In this document: piece by piece, positions 36,361-43,573 of the stretch
How the letters are laid out: each line of letters begins with the position of its first letter
Numbering within the stretch: position 1 is the stretch's first letter
From: Halobacillus campisalis
Lineage (GTDB): Bacteria; Bacillota; Bacilli; Bacillales; Halobacillaceae
Assembly: GCF_030345335.1 (NCBI RefSeq)
Contig: NZ_JAPVRC010000002.1
Coordinates: 62,001-126,000, forward strand
Length of the DNA stretch: 64,000 nt
Reading direction: 5' to 3'
Program-made: the position numbers and the translations under genes
Notes under the pieces: generated by a model
The model's input: the letters and a program-made list of their open reading frames with translations, nothing else
Database searches by the model: none
What the model was told of the DNA's origin: nothing

Positions 36361-37375
36361 CCCCTTGATTATAATTTTAGTGACAATAGCAATCATTTCA
36401 CTAAGCGCGTTCTTCGTTATCATTGAATTTGCGCTCATTGGAGCCCGGCGCCATCGACTCGAAGAGGAAGCGGTCAACAGCCGTGGCGCCCAAGCTGCAT
36501 TGCGATCAGTGAATGAACTTACAGTCATGCTGGCAGGGGCACAGCTGGGAATTACGGTATGTACGTTCGCCCTCGGTGCGGTGACTAAACCAGCAGTCGA
36601 TGATTGGTTTTCACCGATATTTGCTGATGTGGGGATTCCATACTGGCTGGCCGATGGAACTTCTTTCTTCTTATCATTGCTGATTGTGACGTTCCTGCAT
36701 CTCGTCGTTGGCGAAATGGCACCAAAATCGTGGGCGATCGCGCACCCTGAGGCCTCGGCAATCATGGTCGGTTTGCCCTCCCGCGTATTCATATGGCTAT
36801 TCCGGCCAATGCTTTTTTGGATAAATAATATAGCCAATCGTCTCGTGAAGGCTTCGGGTGTGGAACCAGTCGATTCCGCTGCGATTGGTGGTCAGGATGC
36901 TGCGACCATCCGACACCTTGTGGAATACTCGGCTAATGTCGGTGCGCTGGACGCGTCCATCCGCAGACCGATTTCAGGTGCTCTTGATTTGGAAACTTTA
37001 AGGGTCGCTGACTTACTTCCGAAAGAAATAGGTCCAACAGCGGTGGATTCAGATGCCACGGCACATGATGTCCAGAAAGCAACAGAACGTACCGGTCACA
37101 AACGCGTCCTCGTTATGACAGAGGGTGAAGGGCCCCCGGGAGTCCTTCATGTTCGTGATACGCTGCTTGAGCCGGCGGACCGGCCGGCGAGGGAACTTGC
37201 GCGCCCTTCGTTCGTCCTGCATCCGAACACACTCTTACATGAAGCTCTTACGAACATGCGGCGGTCCAGTGAGCAGCTGGCCGTGGTTATGGACGGTTCT
37301 AAGTTCCTGGGCGTCATCACAATGAACGATGTCTTTAACAATGTGCTGCCTCGCCTGAACGACAATGATTCATAA
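36353..37375 (+). CDS. CNNM/CorC-HlyC family transporter-like protein 2
   Basis: A protein of 340 residues, the shorter partner of the preceding gene. The DUF21 part has FVIIEFALIGARRHRLEEEA, AGAQLGITVCTFALG and GEMAPKSWAIAHPE. CBS-like segments follow (RVADLLPKE..., SEQLAVVMDGSKFLGVITMND), but the CorC_HlyC tail is missing, as in actinobacterial second partners. ATG 36353 (GGAAAGG upstream) overlaps the previous stop. Composition is again GC-rich. Likely works as a pair in cation export. Confidence 0.87.
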   Translation: MSNPLIIILVTIAIISLSAFFVIIEFALIGARRHRLEEEAVNSRGAQAALRSVNELTVMLAGAQLGITVCTFALGAVTKPAVDDWFSPIFADVGIPYWLADGTSFFLSLLIVTFLHLVVGEMAPKSWAIAHPEASAIMVGLPSRVFIWLFRPMLFWINNIANRLVKASGVEPVDSAAIGGQDAATIRHLVEYSANVGALDASIRRPISGALDLETLRVADLLPKEIGPTAVDSDATAHDVQKATERTGHKRVLVMTEGEGPPGVLHVRDTLLEPADRPARELARPSFVLHPNTLLHEALTNMRRSSEQLAVVMDGSKFLGVITMNDVFNNVLPRLNDNDS

Positions 37376-37378
37376 AAG

Positions 37379-37515
37379 AAGCTGTATCAAAAGGTTATTA
37401 AAAATGACTTTTTGACAGCTCCTTTTTCCTGTTTTATATACAATAAAATCGCCTCTTTTCGGTATAATGAAGTCACCACAACCCATTATCGAAAGTAGGC
37501 GATTTTTTATGAGTG
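37379..37515 (+). mobile_element. Possible insertion-sequence end remnant
   Basis: AGCTGTATCAAAAGGTTATT is followed by a short non-coding leader and a start-like GCGATTTTTTATGAGTGACC, the layout of an IS 5' end, but the frame decays within a few codons. The similar string near 34493 lies in direct orientation on the other side of the CNNM genes. IS family not determined. Confidence 0.3.
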
Positions 37516-37654
37516 ACCGGAATTTCGGAGTCAGCCCCCGGTACGTTCATCTATAAAGTACTATATTTTTGATTAAATAAAGAGTGTTTGTTTAGCAGTT
37601 GACCAGAGATATTTACAAACAAGCCATTAAAAGTATTTAGAAATAATCTATTTC

Positions 37655-37722
37655 AACCTTCTCCATCAGTGAGTTGAACGGACGAATGGTAAGTTGATGG
37701 AAATAAAGCCCTAGGCGTTAGC
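37655..37722 (-). repeat. Right arm of inverted repeat around the CNNM genes
   Basis: Reverse complement of 34001-34082: on the minus strand it reads TTTGCTAACGCCTAGGG, TTCCATCAACTTACC, CCGTTCAACTCACTGATGG, AGAAGGTT. The two arms enclose about 3.6 kb. Confidence 0.65.
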
Positions 37723-37785
37723 AAATTCCGCCTGGGGTTTCGTTTATATAGAAGTTTGGCTTTATGATTTCTAGTTCGCGAGTAT

Positions 37786-38048
37786 CTAACAATAATAAAA
37801 CACCTTCAGCTTATCTTTCCCATCGATCGTAGCGAGCAGCACATCCTTCAGCTCGTTCTGGAACTGGGCGTTCAGCTCCGCTTTTACCCAGCCCTCCCGT
37901 TTGCCTGCCGCAAGCAGCTCTTCCTTTAAAAGCTTTCTTTCTTTAATAATCGTTCTCGGCAGGTCAAACGGCTGTACGGTCAGCTGGAGATCCCCGGGGG
38001 TATCCACTCGATCGCTGTCAGGCTGTGCTGGGGTTGAAAGAAATCCAT
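37786..38048 (-). pseudogene. DUF421 membrane protein gene with large internal deletion
   Basis: A ribosome site and ATG at 38048 begin MDFFQPQHSLTAIEWI, the usual DUF421 N-terminus just before its first membrane helix. The frame is then lost. From about 38000 another frame gives GDLQLTVQPFDLPR, EELLAAGKREGWVKAEL and KDVLLATIDGKDKLKVFYY, which is the family's C-terminal domain. Roughly 130 codons, all three membrane helices, are gone. Confidence 0.65.
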
Positions 38049-38305
38049 ACGTTCACGTCCTTTTTATGTAAGCTTTTATTAGTTTGTGCGGCTCTGCTTT
38101 TCTTAAACAAGGACGCGCTTTTTTTTTAAAAAAACCCTCTTCTAATTACTCATTTTCTCTTTTTTTTATATAGAATGAATGTAACAGTGAACGGAAAACG
38201 CCTCTGTTTTTGACTATGATGAGGGGGGCAAGTATATTTCTAGGCTTGTAATTTTCAAATTCCATATGTCGGAAATTACTGGAATCGTTGACATGGAAAA
38301 GAAAA

Positions 38306-38331
38306 GTGTAATGTTGTATCTACCCGGGAAA
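38306..38331 (+). promoter_or_regulatory. SigmaB-like promoter
   Basis: GTGTAA, a 14-bp spacer and GGGAAA fit the SigmaB pattern GTTTAA-N12-15-GGGWAW, about 85 bp before the general-stress-type gene. Confidence 0.5.
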
Positions 38332-38415
38332 AGAAAGAAGAAGATCTGATAGTTGGAAAATTCTCTTAAACAAGGAGAAAAGCAATTGTTGAGAATTCTA
38401 AGGAGGAAAGCATAA

Positions 38416-38931
38416 ATGGCTGATCAAAACACTGAAAACCAAGAAACTATCAAGAACATTAAAGACTTGATTAAAGATGAGAAGGTGGCAATGCTGACCA
38501 CGTTATCTCAAGAGGGCAGGCTGATGTCCAGGCCAATGCATACGCAGGAAGTACAAATGGATAAGGGAGAAGTCTGGTTCATTACAAAAAAAGATACGGA
38601 TAAATATGAAGATATCAAACGTAACCCCGCCATTAATCTGGCATATGCAGGAAGTTCCTATGTATCAATCAGCGGAAATGCTGAATTTGTCCAGGATGAT
38701 CATAAGAAGAAAGAATACTGGAATAAGATTATCGAAAAAGTGCTGAACGCATCTGCCGATGACCCGAATGTTGTACTGGTCAAAGTGACACCTGAAATCG
38801 CTGAGTACTGGGAGTCCGGTGTGAGTGTCAAAGTAGTTAAGGAATTTGTGAAAAAAATGACAAGTAGTAAATCAATAGACGAAGGTAATAATCTAAAAGA
38901 TACTGTTCATTTTGATGATAATTCAAGGTAA
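38416..38931 (+). CDS. Pyridoxamine 5'-phosphate oxidase-fold stress protein (GSP26/YdaG type)
   Basis: A 171-residue flavin-binding split-barrel protein. VAMLTTLSQEGRLMSRPMHTQEV and GEVWFITKKDTDKYEDIKRNP match general stress protein 26-like proteins, and EIAEYWESG near the end is typical. It binds FMN or a related cofactor; the substrate is unknown. Single-gene unit with AGGAGG before ATG 38416 and a SigmaB-like promoter upstream, which fits stress control. Confidence 0.85.
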   Translation: MADQNTENQETIKNIKDLIKDEKVAMLTTLSQEGRLMSRPMHTQEVQMDKGEVWFITKKDTDKYEDIKRNPAINLAYAGSSYVSISGNAEFVQDDHKKKEYWNKIIEKVLNASADDPNVVLVKVTPEIAEYWESGVSVKVVKEFVKKMTSSKSIDEGNNLKDTVHFDDNSR

Positions 38932-39042
38932 CTATGGGGGATGTTCTGAGTATACCTGCATGAAGGGGAAGGTCGTCCCTGTATTCTTTTGCTGCCACTA
39001 AAAATAATCCTTCCAGCGGTTTGGAGGAATATAATATCTGAT

Positions 39043-39094
39043 GGTGCCTGCCCCCGTCCTGCTAAACACTAACGCAGTTGGGGACAGGCATTTT
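39043..39094 (+). repeat. REP-like hairpin, copy 2
   Basis: GGTGCCTGCCCCCGTCCTGC, TAAACACTAACGCAG and TTGGGGACAGGCA form a strong stem-loop between the PPOX and degV genes. It can act as a terminator of the upstream gene. Confidence 0.75.
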
Positions 39095-39178
39095 CACTAA
39101 TATGGTTTTCTCATGTATAGTTAAAGCATAAAGCAGGAAGAGTGACTCGGACCTGAATATAACCAAGGGGGAAATAGA

Positions 39179-40030
39179 ATGCGGAGGATCATCTTATCGA
39201 CTGAAAGCGGTGCTGACTTACCGGGTGATTTAGCTGAAAAGTATGATATTCAAGTCGTTCCTATGCACATCATTATGGATGGAAAGGATTATTTAGACGG
39301 TTCTTTGCCGGTTCAGGATATTTATGACTACTATGAACGTACGAAGAAGATCCCCTCCACTACTGCGACAAATACTCATGAGTATCAAGAGTTTTTTTCA
39401 ACGATAAGAGAGAACTTCCCAGATTGCACCATTATCCATATTGGTTATACATCAAAAGCGTCTTCTTCTTTTCAAAATGCTGTAATTGCTGCGGAAGAAT
39501 TTGAAGACATTTTTCTCATTGATGCTTTGAACGTTACGGGAGGATTAGCTGCGATTGTATTGTATGCCGCTAATTTATTAGAAAAAGAACCTGACATTAA
39601 ACCGGAACGCTTAGTTGAAAAAATAGAGGCAGTCGTTCCTAAAGCAAGGCTGGCTTTCATCCCAGGCAGCCTGGAGTTTCTTAAAGCGGGAGGACGGGTA
39701 AGCAATATGGCTTCTCTGATTGGAACGCTGTTGAAAATAAAGCCATGCATAGAGTTGAAGGATGGAAAGTTGATGTCTACAAAGAAATACCGCGGGAAAA
39801 TGAGTGGAGCTACTGAAAAACTCTTGAATGATTATTTGAATGAATTCAACATCGATAGAGAGCAGCTTTATTTTATATACTCGATCGGACTCGATGAAAA
39901 AATCAAGCAGCGGATGGATGAGGTGGCGAAAGAAAACGGATTCCAAAACATAAGATGGATCCAGGCGGGCGGTATGATTTCGACTCATTCTGGAGCTGGG
40001 GGCTTTGGGGTAGCAGGGTTAGAAGAATAG
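39179..40030 (+). CDS. DegV-family fatty-acid-binding protein
   Basis: A 283-residue DegV protein. Family members bind a fatty acid and some (FakB) present it to FakA kinase for use in membrane lipids. STESGADLP at the start, KIPSTTATN with lipid carboxylate-contacting residues, HIGYTSKASSSFQNA, and LEFLKAGGRVS are conserved. There is no fakA gene nearby. GGGGGAAATAGA precedes ATG 39179. A REP-like hairpin follows. Confidence 0.9.
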   Translation: MRRIILSTESGADLPGDLAEKYDIQVVPMHIIMDGKDYLDGSLPVQDIYDYYERTKKIPSTTATNTHEYQEFFSTIRENFPDCTIIHIGYTSKASSSFQNAVIAAEEFEDIFLIDALNVTGGLAAIVLYAANLLEKEPDIKPERLVEKIEAVVPKARLAFIPGSLEFLKAGGRVSNMASLIGTLLKIKPCIELKDGKLMSTKKYRGKMSGATEKLLNDYLNEFNIDREQLYFIYSIGLDEKIKQRMDEVAKENGFQNIRWIQAGGMISTHSGAGGFGVAGLEE

Positions 40031-40041
40031 TTTTAAATATA

Positions 40042-40088
40042 GTGCTGCCCCCGTCCTGCTAAAGAACTAACGCAGTGGGGGCAGGCAC
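40042..40088 (+). repeat. REP-like hairpin, copy 3
   Basis: GTGCTGCCCCCGTCCTGC, TAAAGAACTAACGCAG and TGGGGGCAGGCAC. Nearly identical to copy 2, about 1 kb away, placed directly after degV. Confidence 0.8.
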
Positions 40089-40176
40089 TTTCAGTAAAGA
40101 AACTAGTATTAGAGTTACATCTATAAGATATTCGTTGTTGCTTTAATTCCTATGTTTCTGTTAAAAAAATAAAATC

Positions 40177-41130
40177 TCAGTTTCTCAAAATAATGTAAAT
40201 AAGATAAATGATATACATACTCAGAAGGATGAAACCCTCTCTTTTTCCGATTTTATAATGGGTCCTCGAAAATAAGAGCAATAACAAGCTCAATGCAATC
40301 ATAATCATCACATCGGTAAATATCTTTCCATTCACAGGTAAAGGCGTAATGACCGCTGAAGCCCCGAGAACAAATAAGATATTGAAAATATTGCTGCCGA
40401 CCACGTTCCCTAGTGCAATTCCACTTTCTTTCTTTAATGCAGCGGATATGGAAGTTACTAGTTCAGGAAGAGATGTACCAATCGCAATGATGGTTAATCC
40501 TACTAATGTATTACTCATTCCGAGATCATAGGCAATCGCTGTTCCGTTGTCCACCACCATGTCTCCGCCAAAAATAATAGCGGCTAAACCTGCTAACGTT
40601 AAACCCGTGTTTTTGCCCCACTTAATATTTGAAGGGATTGGTTCATGGATGGATTCTTTCCGGCTTTTCATGCCTACTTCAATCACATAGTACATAAAAA
40701 TAGATAAAAACAATAAAAAGATGATGCCGTCCCCGCGTGTTAGCAAGTTTTCACTTAACCCCTGTAATTGGTTATCACTGATAAGTACGAGTAAAGCTCC
40801 ACTAGCCAGAAGTATGAATGGGATTTCTTTTTTGGTTGTTTCACTCTCTACCATTAACGGATAGAGGAAGGCTGCAATACCTACTACTAAAGTGATATTA
40901 AAGATATTACTTCCAACCACGTTTCCCAGTGAAACTTCAGCATTTCCTTGTAAAGCTGCAATGATGCTGACTGTTGCCTCAGGTGAGCTTGTGCCAAAAG
41001 CTACAATCGTTAACCCTATTAAAATGGGCGGGACACGGAGCAGCCTGGCAATGTTGGAAGATCCATCAACGAATAAATCTGCCCCTTTAATTAATAAACC
41101 GAAGCCGACAATTAATAATATGTAAGCCAT
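40177..41130 (-). CDS. Calcium/sodium antiporter (CaCA family, YrbG type)
   Basis: A 317-residue membrane protein of ten predicted helices in two inverted halves. Each half carries the alpha-repeat signature: VAFGTSSPEATVS with SLGNVVGSNIFN, and IAIGTSLPELVTS with ALGNVVGSNIFN. It would exchange Ca2+ for Na+ or H+, useful under salt. ATG 41130 is the only good start although AAAGGAG is 14 bases away. Upstream lies the telA gene, which has its own terminator. Confidence 0.9.
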   Translation of the reverse strand: MAYILLIVGFGLLIKGADLFVDGSSNIARLLRVPPILIGLTIVAFGTSSPEATVSIIAALQGNAEVSLGNVVGSNIFNITLVVGIAAFLYPLMVESETTKKEIPFILLASGALLVLISDNQLQGLSENLLTRGDGIIFLLFLSIFMYYVIEVGMKSRKESIHEPIPSNIKWGKNTGLTLAGLAAIIFGGDMVVDNGTAIAYDLGMSNTLVGLTIIAIGTSLPELVTSISAALKKESGIALGNVVGSNIFNILFVLGASAVITPLPVNGKIFTDVMIMIALSLLLLLFSRTHYKIGKREGFILLSMYIIYLIYIILRN

Positions 41131-41179
41131 AGTTACTCTTCAAACTCCTTTTATTTTTAATCGTTTACCCATATTTATA

Positions 41180-41209
41180 AAAGAGCGCTTCAATCACGAA
41201 GCGCTCTTT
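41180..41209 (-). terminator. Terminator of the telA operon
   Basis: AAGAGCGCTTC pairs with GAAGCGCTCTT; on the minus strand a T-rich stretch follows. The left arm overlaps the telA stop. Confidence 0.8.
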
Positions 41210-42317
41210 GTGTATGACTACCGGTCTGGGATAATTTCTTCCGGACATTTTCGTTTAAAGCATCCATCTCTTCAATGAACTGTTCACTCGAAGCGATGAT
41301 CCGCTCGGACGACTGCTCTGTCGTTTTCAGAGCTTCGAATACGTTATCGAAAGACTCCTGAAGAGCTTCCATACTGATTGCCGGATTCTCCATCATTTGT
41401 GTCGTCTCTTCCGCATTCTCCTTCAGGTTCCTGGAGTTCGAGACTAGCATCTGCTCGGTCGCTTTATTGACGCCGTTCACCGTATCGATCACTTTCCGCT
41501 GATTATTCAAAGCCAGCTGAATCGAAGCGGAAACGGTAATAATATTTTTCGTCAGTGTAACTGCATTACGAATCGATTCCTTCAGTTTTTCATTATTTTT
41601 CTTAATAATATCTACAGAAGAAATACTCTGATGCAACACGCTCTTCATCTGGGTCATGTTTCTCGTACGTGTAATGATTTTCTCTTTTCCTTCTGTTAGC
41701 AGTGCCAGGTCGTATTCACCCTCAGCTTCTTTTTCTTTCAAGAGCTCAAACAGCTTCTTCCCAAGGTAGATTTGCTTGTCCAGGTCATAAATACGCTTCT
41801 GGGCGTTTTCTTTGATAATCTGCAATTCAACACTGTCTTCCTCAAGGCGGTCTTTTCCAGACAGCAGACTGCGAACAACCGTATCAATCTTTGAGTCGAC
41901 GGTTTCATACTTCTTCATGTAGCGGTCGATGGGCTGCTGTTTGCTTAGTTTATAAAAGAATTTCTGAAAGCCGTTGCCTTCGGTGCGCTTCGGATCAAGG
42001 TCCGACACAATAACCTCGAGTTCACTCAACGTTTCAGGAATGTCGTTATTACCTTTGGTCATAAGGTCGTTTACCGGGCGCTTCAACGTTTCCATCGTCT
42101 CCCCGGCGACGCGCTGTTCTTTTTCTCCGAGGTCCCCGAGTTCTCTCATCACTTCTGAAAGGGAGTCGTCCCTGGAAGATTTGAACCTTTCCGCGTAAGC
42201 TTCGGCTTCTTCGTTCAGGCGGTCGATATCTTCTTTTTCAATAAGAGTCATCGCTTCTCTTAAGTCCTGATGGTTCATTTCAGCCTCTTTGTCTCTATGG
42301 AAAGAATTTTCACTCAT
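41190..42317 (-). CDS. TelA/KlaA-family protein (toxic anion resistance type)
   Basis: A 375-residue, almost wholly helical cytoplasmic protein. TelA landmarks are FFYKLSKQQPIDRYMKKYE, IQLALNNQRKVIDTVNGVNK, TEQMLVSNSRNLKENAE and the final IEEMDALNENVRKKL. The family was named from tellurite resistance plasmids; in bacilli members belong to cell-envelope stress operons, and the exact role is not established. ATG 42317 (AGGAG nine bases before) is preferred to ATG 42323. It follows the 284-residue gene by 66 bp and is co-transcribed with it. Confidence 0.88.
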   Translation of the reverse strand: MSENSFHRDKEAEMNHQDLREAMTLIEKEDIDRLNEEAEAYAERFKSSRDDSLSEVMRELGDLGEKEQRVAGETMETLKRPVNDLMTKGNNDIPETLSELEVIVSDLDPKRTEGNGFQKFFYKLSKQQPIDRYMKKYETVDSKIDTVVRSLLSGKDRLEEDSVELQIIKENAQKRIYDLDKQIYLGKKLFELLKEKEAEGEYDLALLTEGKEKIITRTRNMTQMKSVLHQSISSVDIIKKNNEKLKESIRNAVTLTKNIITVSASIQLALNNQRKVIDTVNGVNKATEQMLVSNSRNLKENAEETTQMMENPAISMEALQESFDNVFEALKTTEQSSERIIASSEQFIEEMDALNENVRKKLSQTGSHTQRALRD

Positions 42318-42383
42318 GTCCATATCTCCTATCTGCCATGAATTGTTTCGAACAAAATAAACGTAGGGTAGCTAAACATCTTT

Positions 42384-43238
42384 TTACTTCTGCGAGAAGA
42401 AGTTCTTTTCTTCTTTATTATACTTGGAAGTAATGATTCCCTTGCTTCTGGCAAAATTCTGAGCATAACTTTCTTCTTCTTTACGCTCAAGTGTTTCGAT
42501 GAACTTACGCAAATCGTGCATCGTTTCCAACAGTTCATCTTTCCTGTTTTCCTTATTTACATCCGACAATCGCTGAAACGATCTGATGAAGTCAGGAACG
42601 TCTTTGTCCATCATCGTTTCAAGAGCGTATTGTTCTTCTATTTCAAGTTCTTCCATTCGTTTGAATTGTTTCACTGTCCGTTTCTTTAGAGACGCCCATT
42701 CCTTTTGCAGATCAGGGTGATTCTCGAGAAACGGGAAGTCCCAGCCTTCGAGGATCGCTTCTCCTGGATGTTCCAAAGTTGAGTCCTCTCCTGATGTTTC
42801 CCTTTTCTCCACGTAGGAATTCAAATACGTAAACAAAGCATTCGAAAAATCACGCAATGTGTCTTCGAGCCCTTTTCTTCTCGTGAATTCTTCTTTTAAT
42901 AACGTAGTGACCAATGTGTTTTCTTCTTCTCTCGTTTCAAACCGGCCAAGCAGCATTTGCGGCGGCTTACCGTACACTTCGATCATACCCTTGAATGTGT
43001 TGGAAGTTGGGATTACTACGGTGAAAAAAACACCGTTCCAATAGACATCCAAAATATATCTCATGTTCATCTCTACCAGTTCTTTTACTTGCAGATCGAA
43101 ATAAACAGGGAGCTTCCCTTTGATGACCTGCTTCATCTCTCTCATCGTATGAAAATCGATGTAGTGCTGGTATTCGGAGGTATGCGGCATGAATGTTCTT
43201 TCCAAATTCTCAAGCGTAGAAGAGTAGAAGTTTTCCAT
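42384..43238 (-). CDS. Uncharacterised 284-residue partner of TelA
   Basis: A charged protein without signal or membrane helix. The first third looks alpha/beta with VIPTSNTFKGMIEVYGKPP; the rest is helical, with long coiled-coil-like stretches (WASLKKRTVKQFKRMEELEI; ELLETMHDLRKFIETLERKE). I do not recognise the family. TelA proteins usually sit behind XpaC- or YceG-type genes; this occupies that place but lacks their membrane segments. GGGGGTGATGAAG precedes ATG 43238. Confidence 0.7.
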   Translation of the reverse strand: MENFYSSTLENLERTFMPHTSEYQHYIDFHTMREMKQVIKGKLPVYFDLQVKELVEMNMRYILDVYWNGVFFTVVIPTSNTFKGMIEVYGKPPQMLLGRFETREEENTLVTTLLKEEFTRRKGLEDTLRDFSNALFTYLNSYVEKRETSGEDSTLEHPGEAILEGWDFPFLENHPDLQKEWASLKKRTVKQFKRMEELEIEEQYALETMMDKDVPDFIRSFQRLSDVNKENRKDELLETMHDLRKFIETLERKEEESYAQNFARSKGIITSKYNKEEKNFFSQK

Positions 43239-43428
43239 ACTTCATCACCCCCTTTTGATTCCTTCGTTTTCCGCGACAAATTGTTTCTATATTACTTCAA
43301 GAATACCACAAATCGGAGTTTGATATGAAGAAATGACTATGTACTCTCTGCAAAGGAGGGTGGTTTCACTTTTGCTCATTTCTTTACTAAACCTCCATAA
43401 AATGGACTTATTTGAGGGTTCCATACTA

Positions 43429-43487
43429 TTGACTAAGCACATCTATGTGGTGATATAATAATATATATTATATTATAATTATTTTAG
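43429..43487 (+). promoter_or_regulatory. Promoter with PerR-box-like site before the metal ATPase
   Basis: TTGACT at 43429 and TATAAT at 43454 form a promoter with a long (19-bp) spacer. TTATAATTATTTTAG at 43473-43487 matches the PerR box TTATAATNATTATAA in 12 of 14 defined positions. B. subtilis relatives of this ATPase (ZosA, PfeT) are PerR targets. Confidence 0.5.
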
Positions 43488-43545
43488 TTTGAGATCAAGT
43501 GCTGTCACACAAAAGTGTGGCAGCATAATGAATTTTAAGGGGTGA

Positions 43546-43572
43546 ATGAAGTTGATTACCATTCTCATTTAA
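43546..43572 (+). CDS. Mini-ORF (8 codons) upstream of the metal ATPase
   Basis: AAGGGGTG is followed by ATG 43546 and codons for MKLITILI, ending 1 bp before the ATPase ATG at 43574. It has a better ribosome site than the ATPase gene, so it may couple translation. A stem (GCTGTCACAC/GTGTGGCAGC) lies just before it. Confidence 0.4.
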   Translation: MKLITILI

Positions 43573-43573
43573 A

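Noticed and set aside
36232-36837. 201-codon minus-strand frame opposite the CNNM genes
   Set aside because: Antisense shadow of the GC-rich second CNNM gene; low-complexity composition and no ribosome site.
43501-43523. Terminator or attenuator before the metal ATPase
   Set aside because: The stem GCTGTCACAC/GTGTGGCAGC lacks a T run; kept only as a note in the mini-ORF entry.
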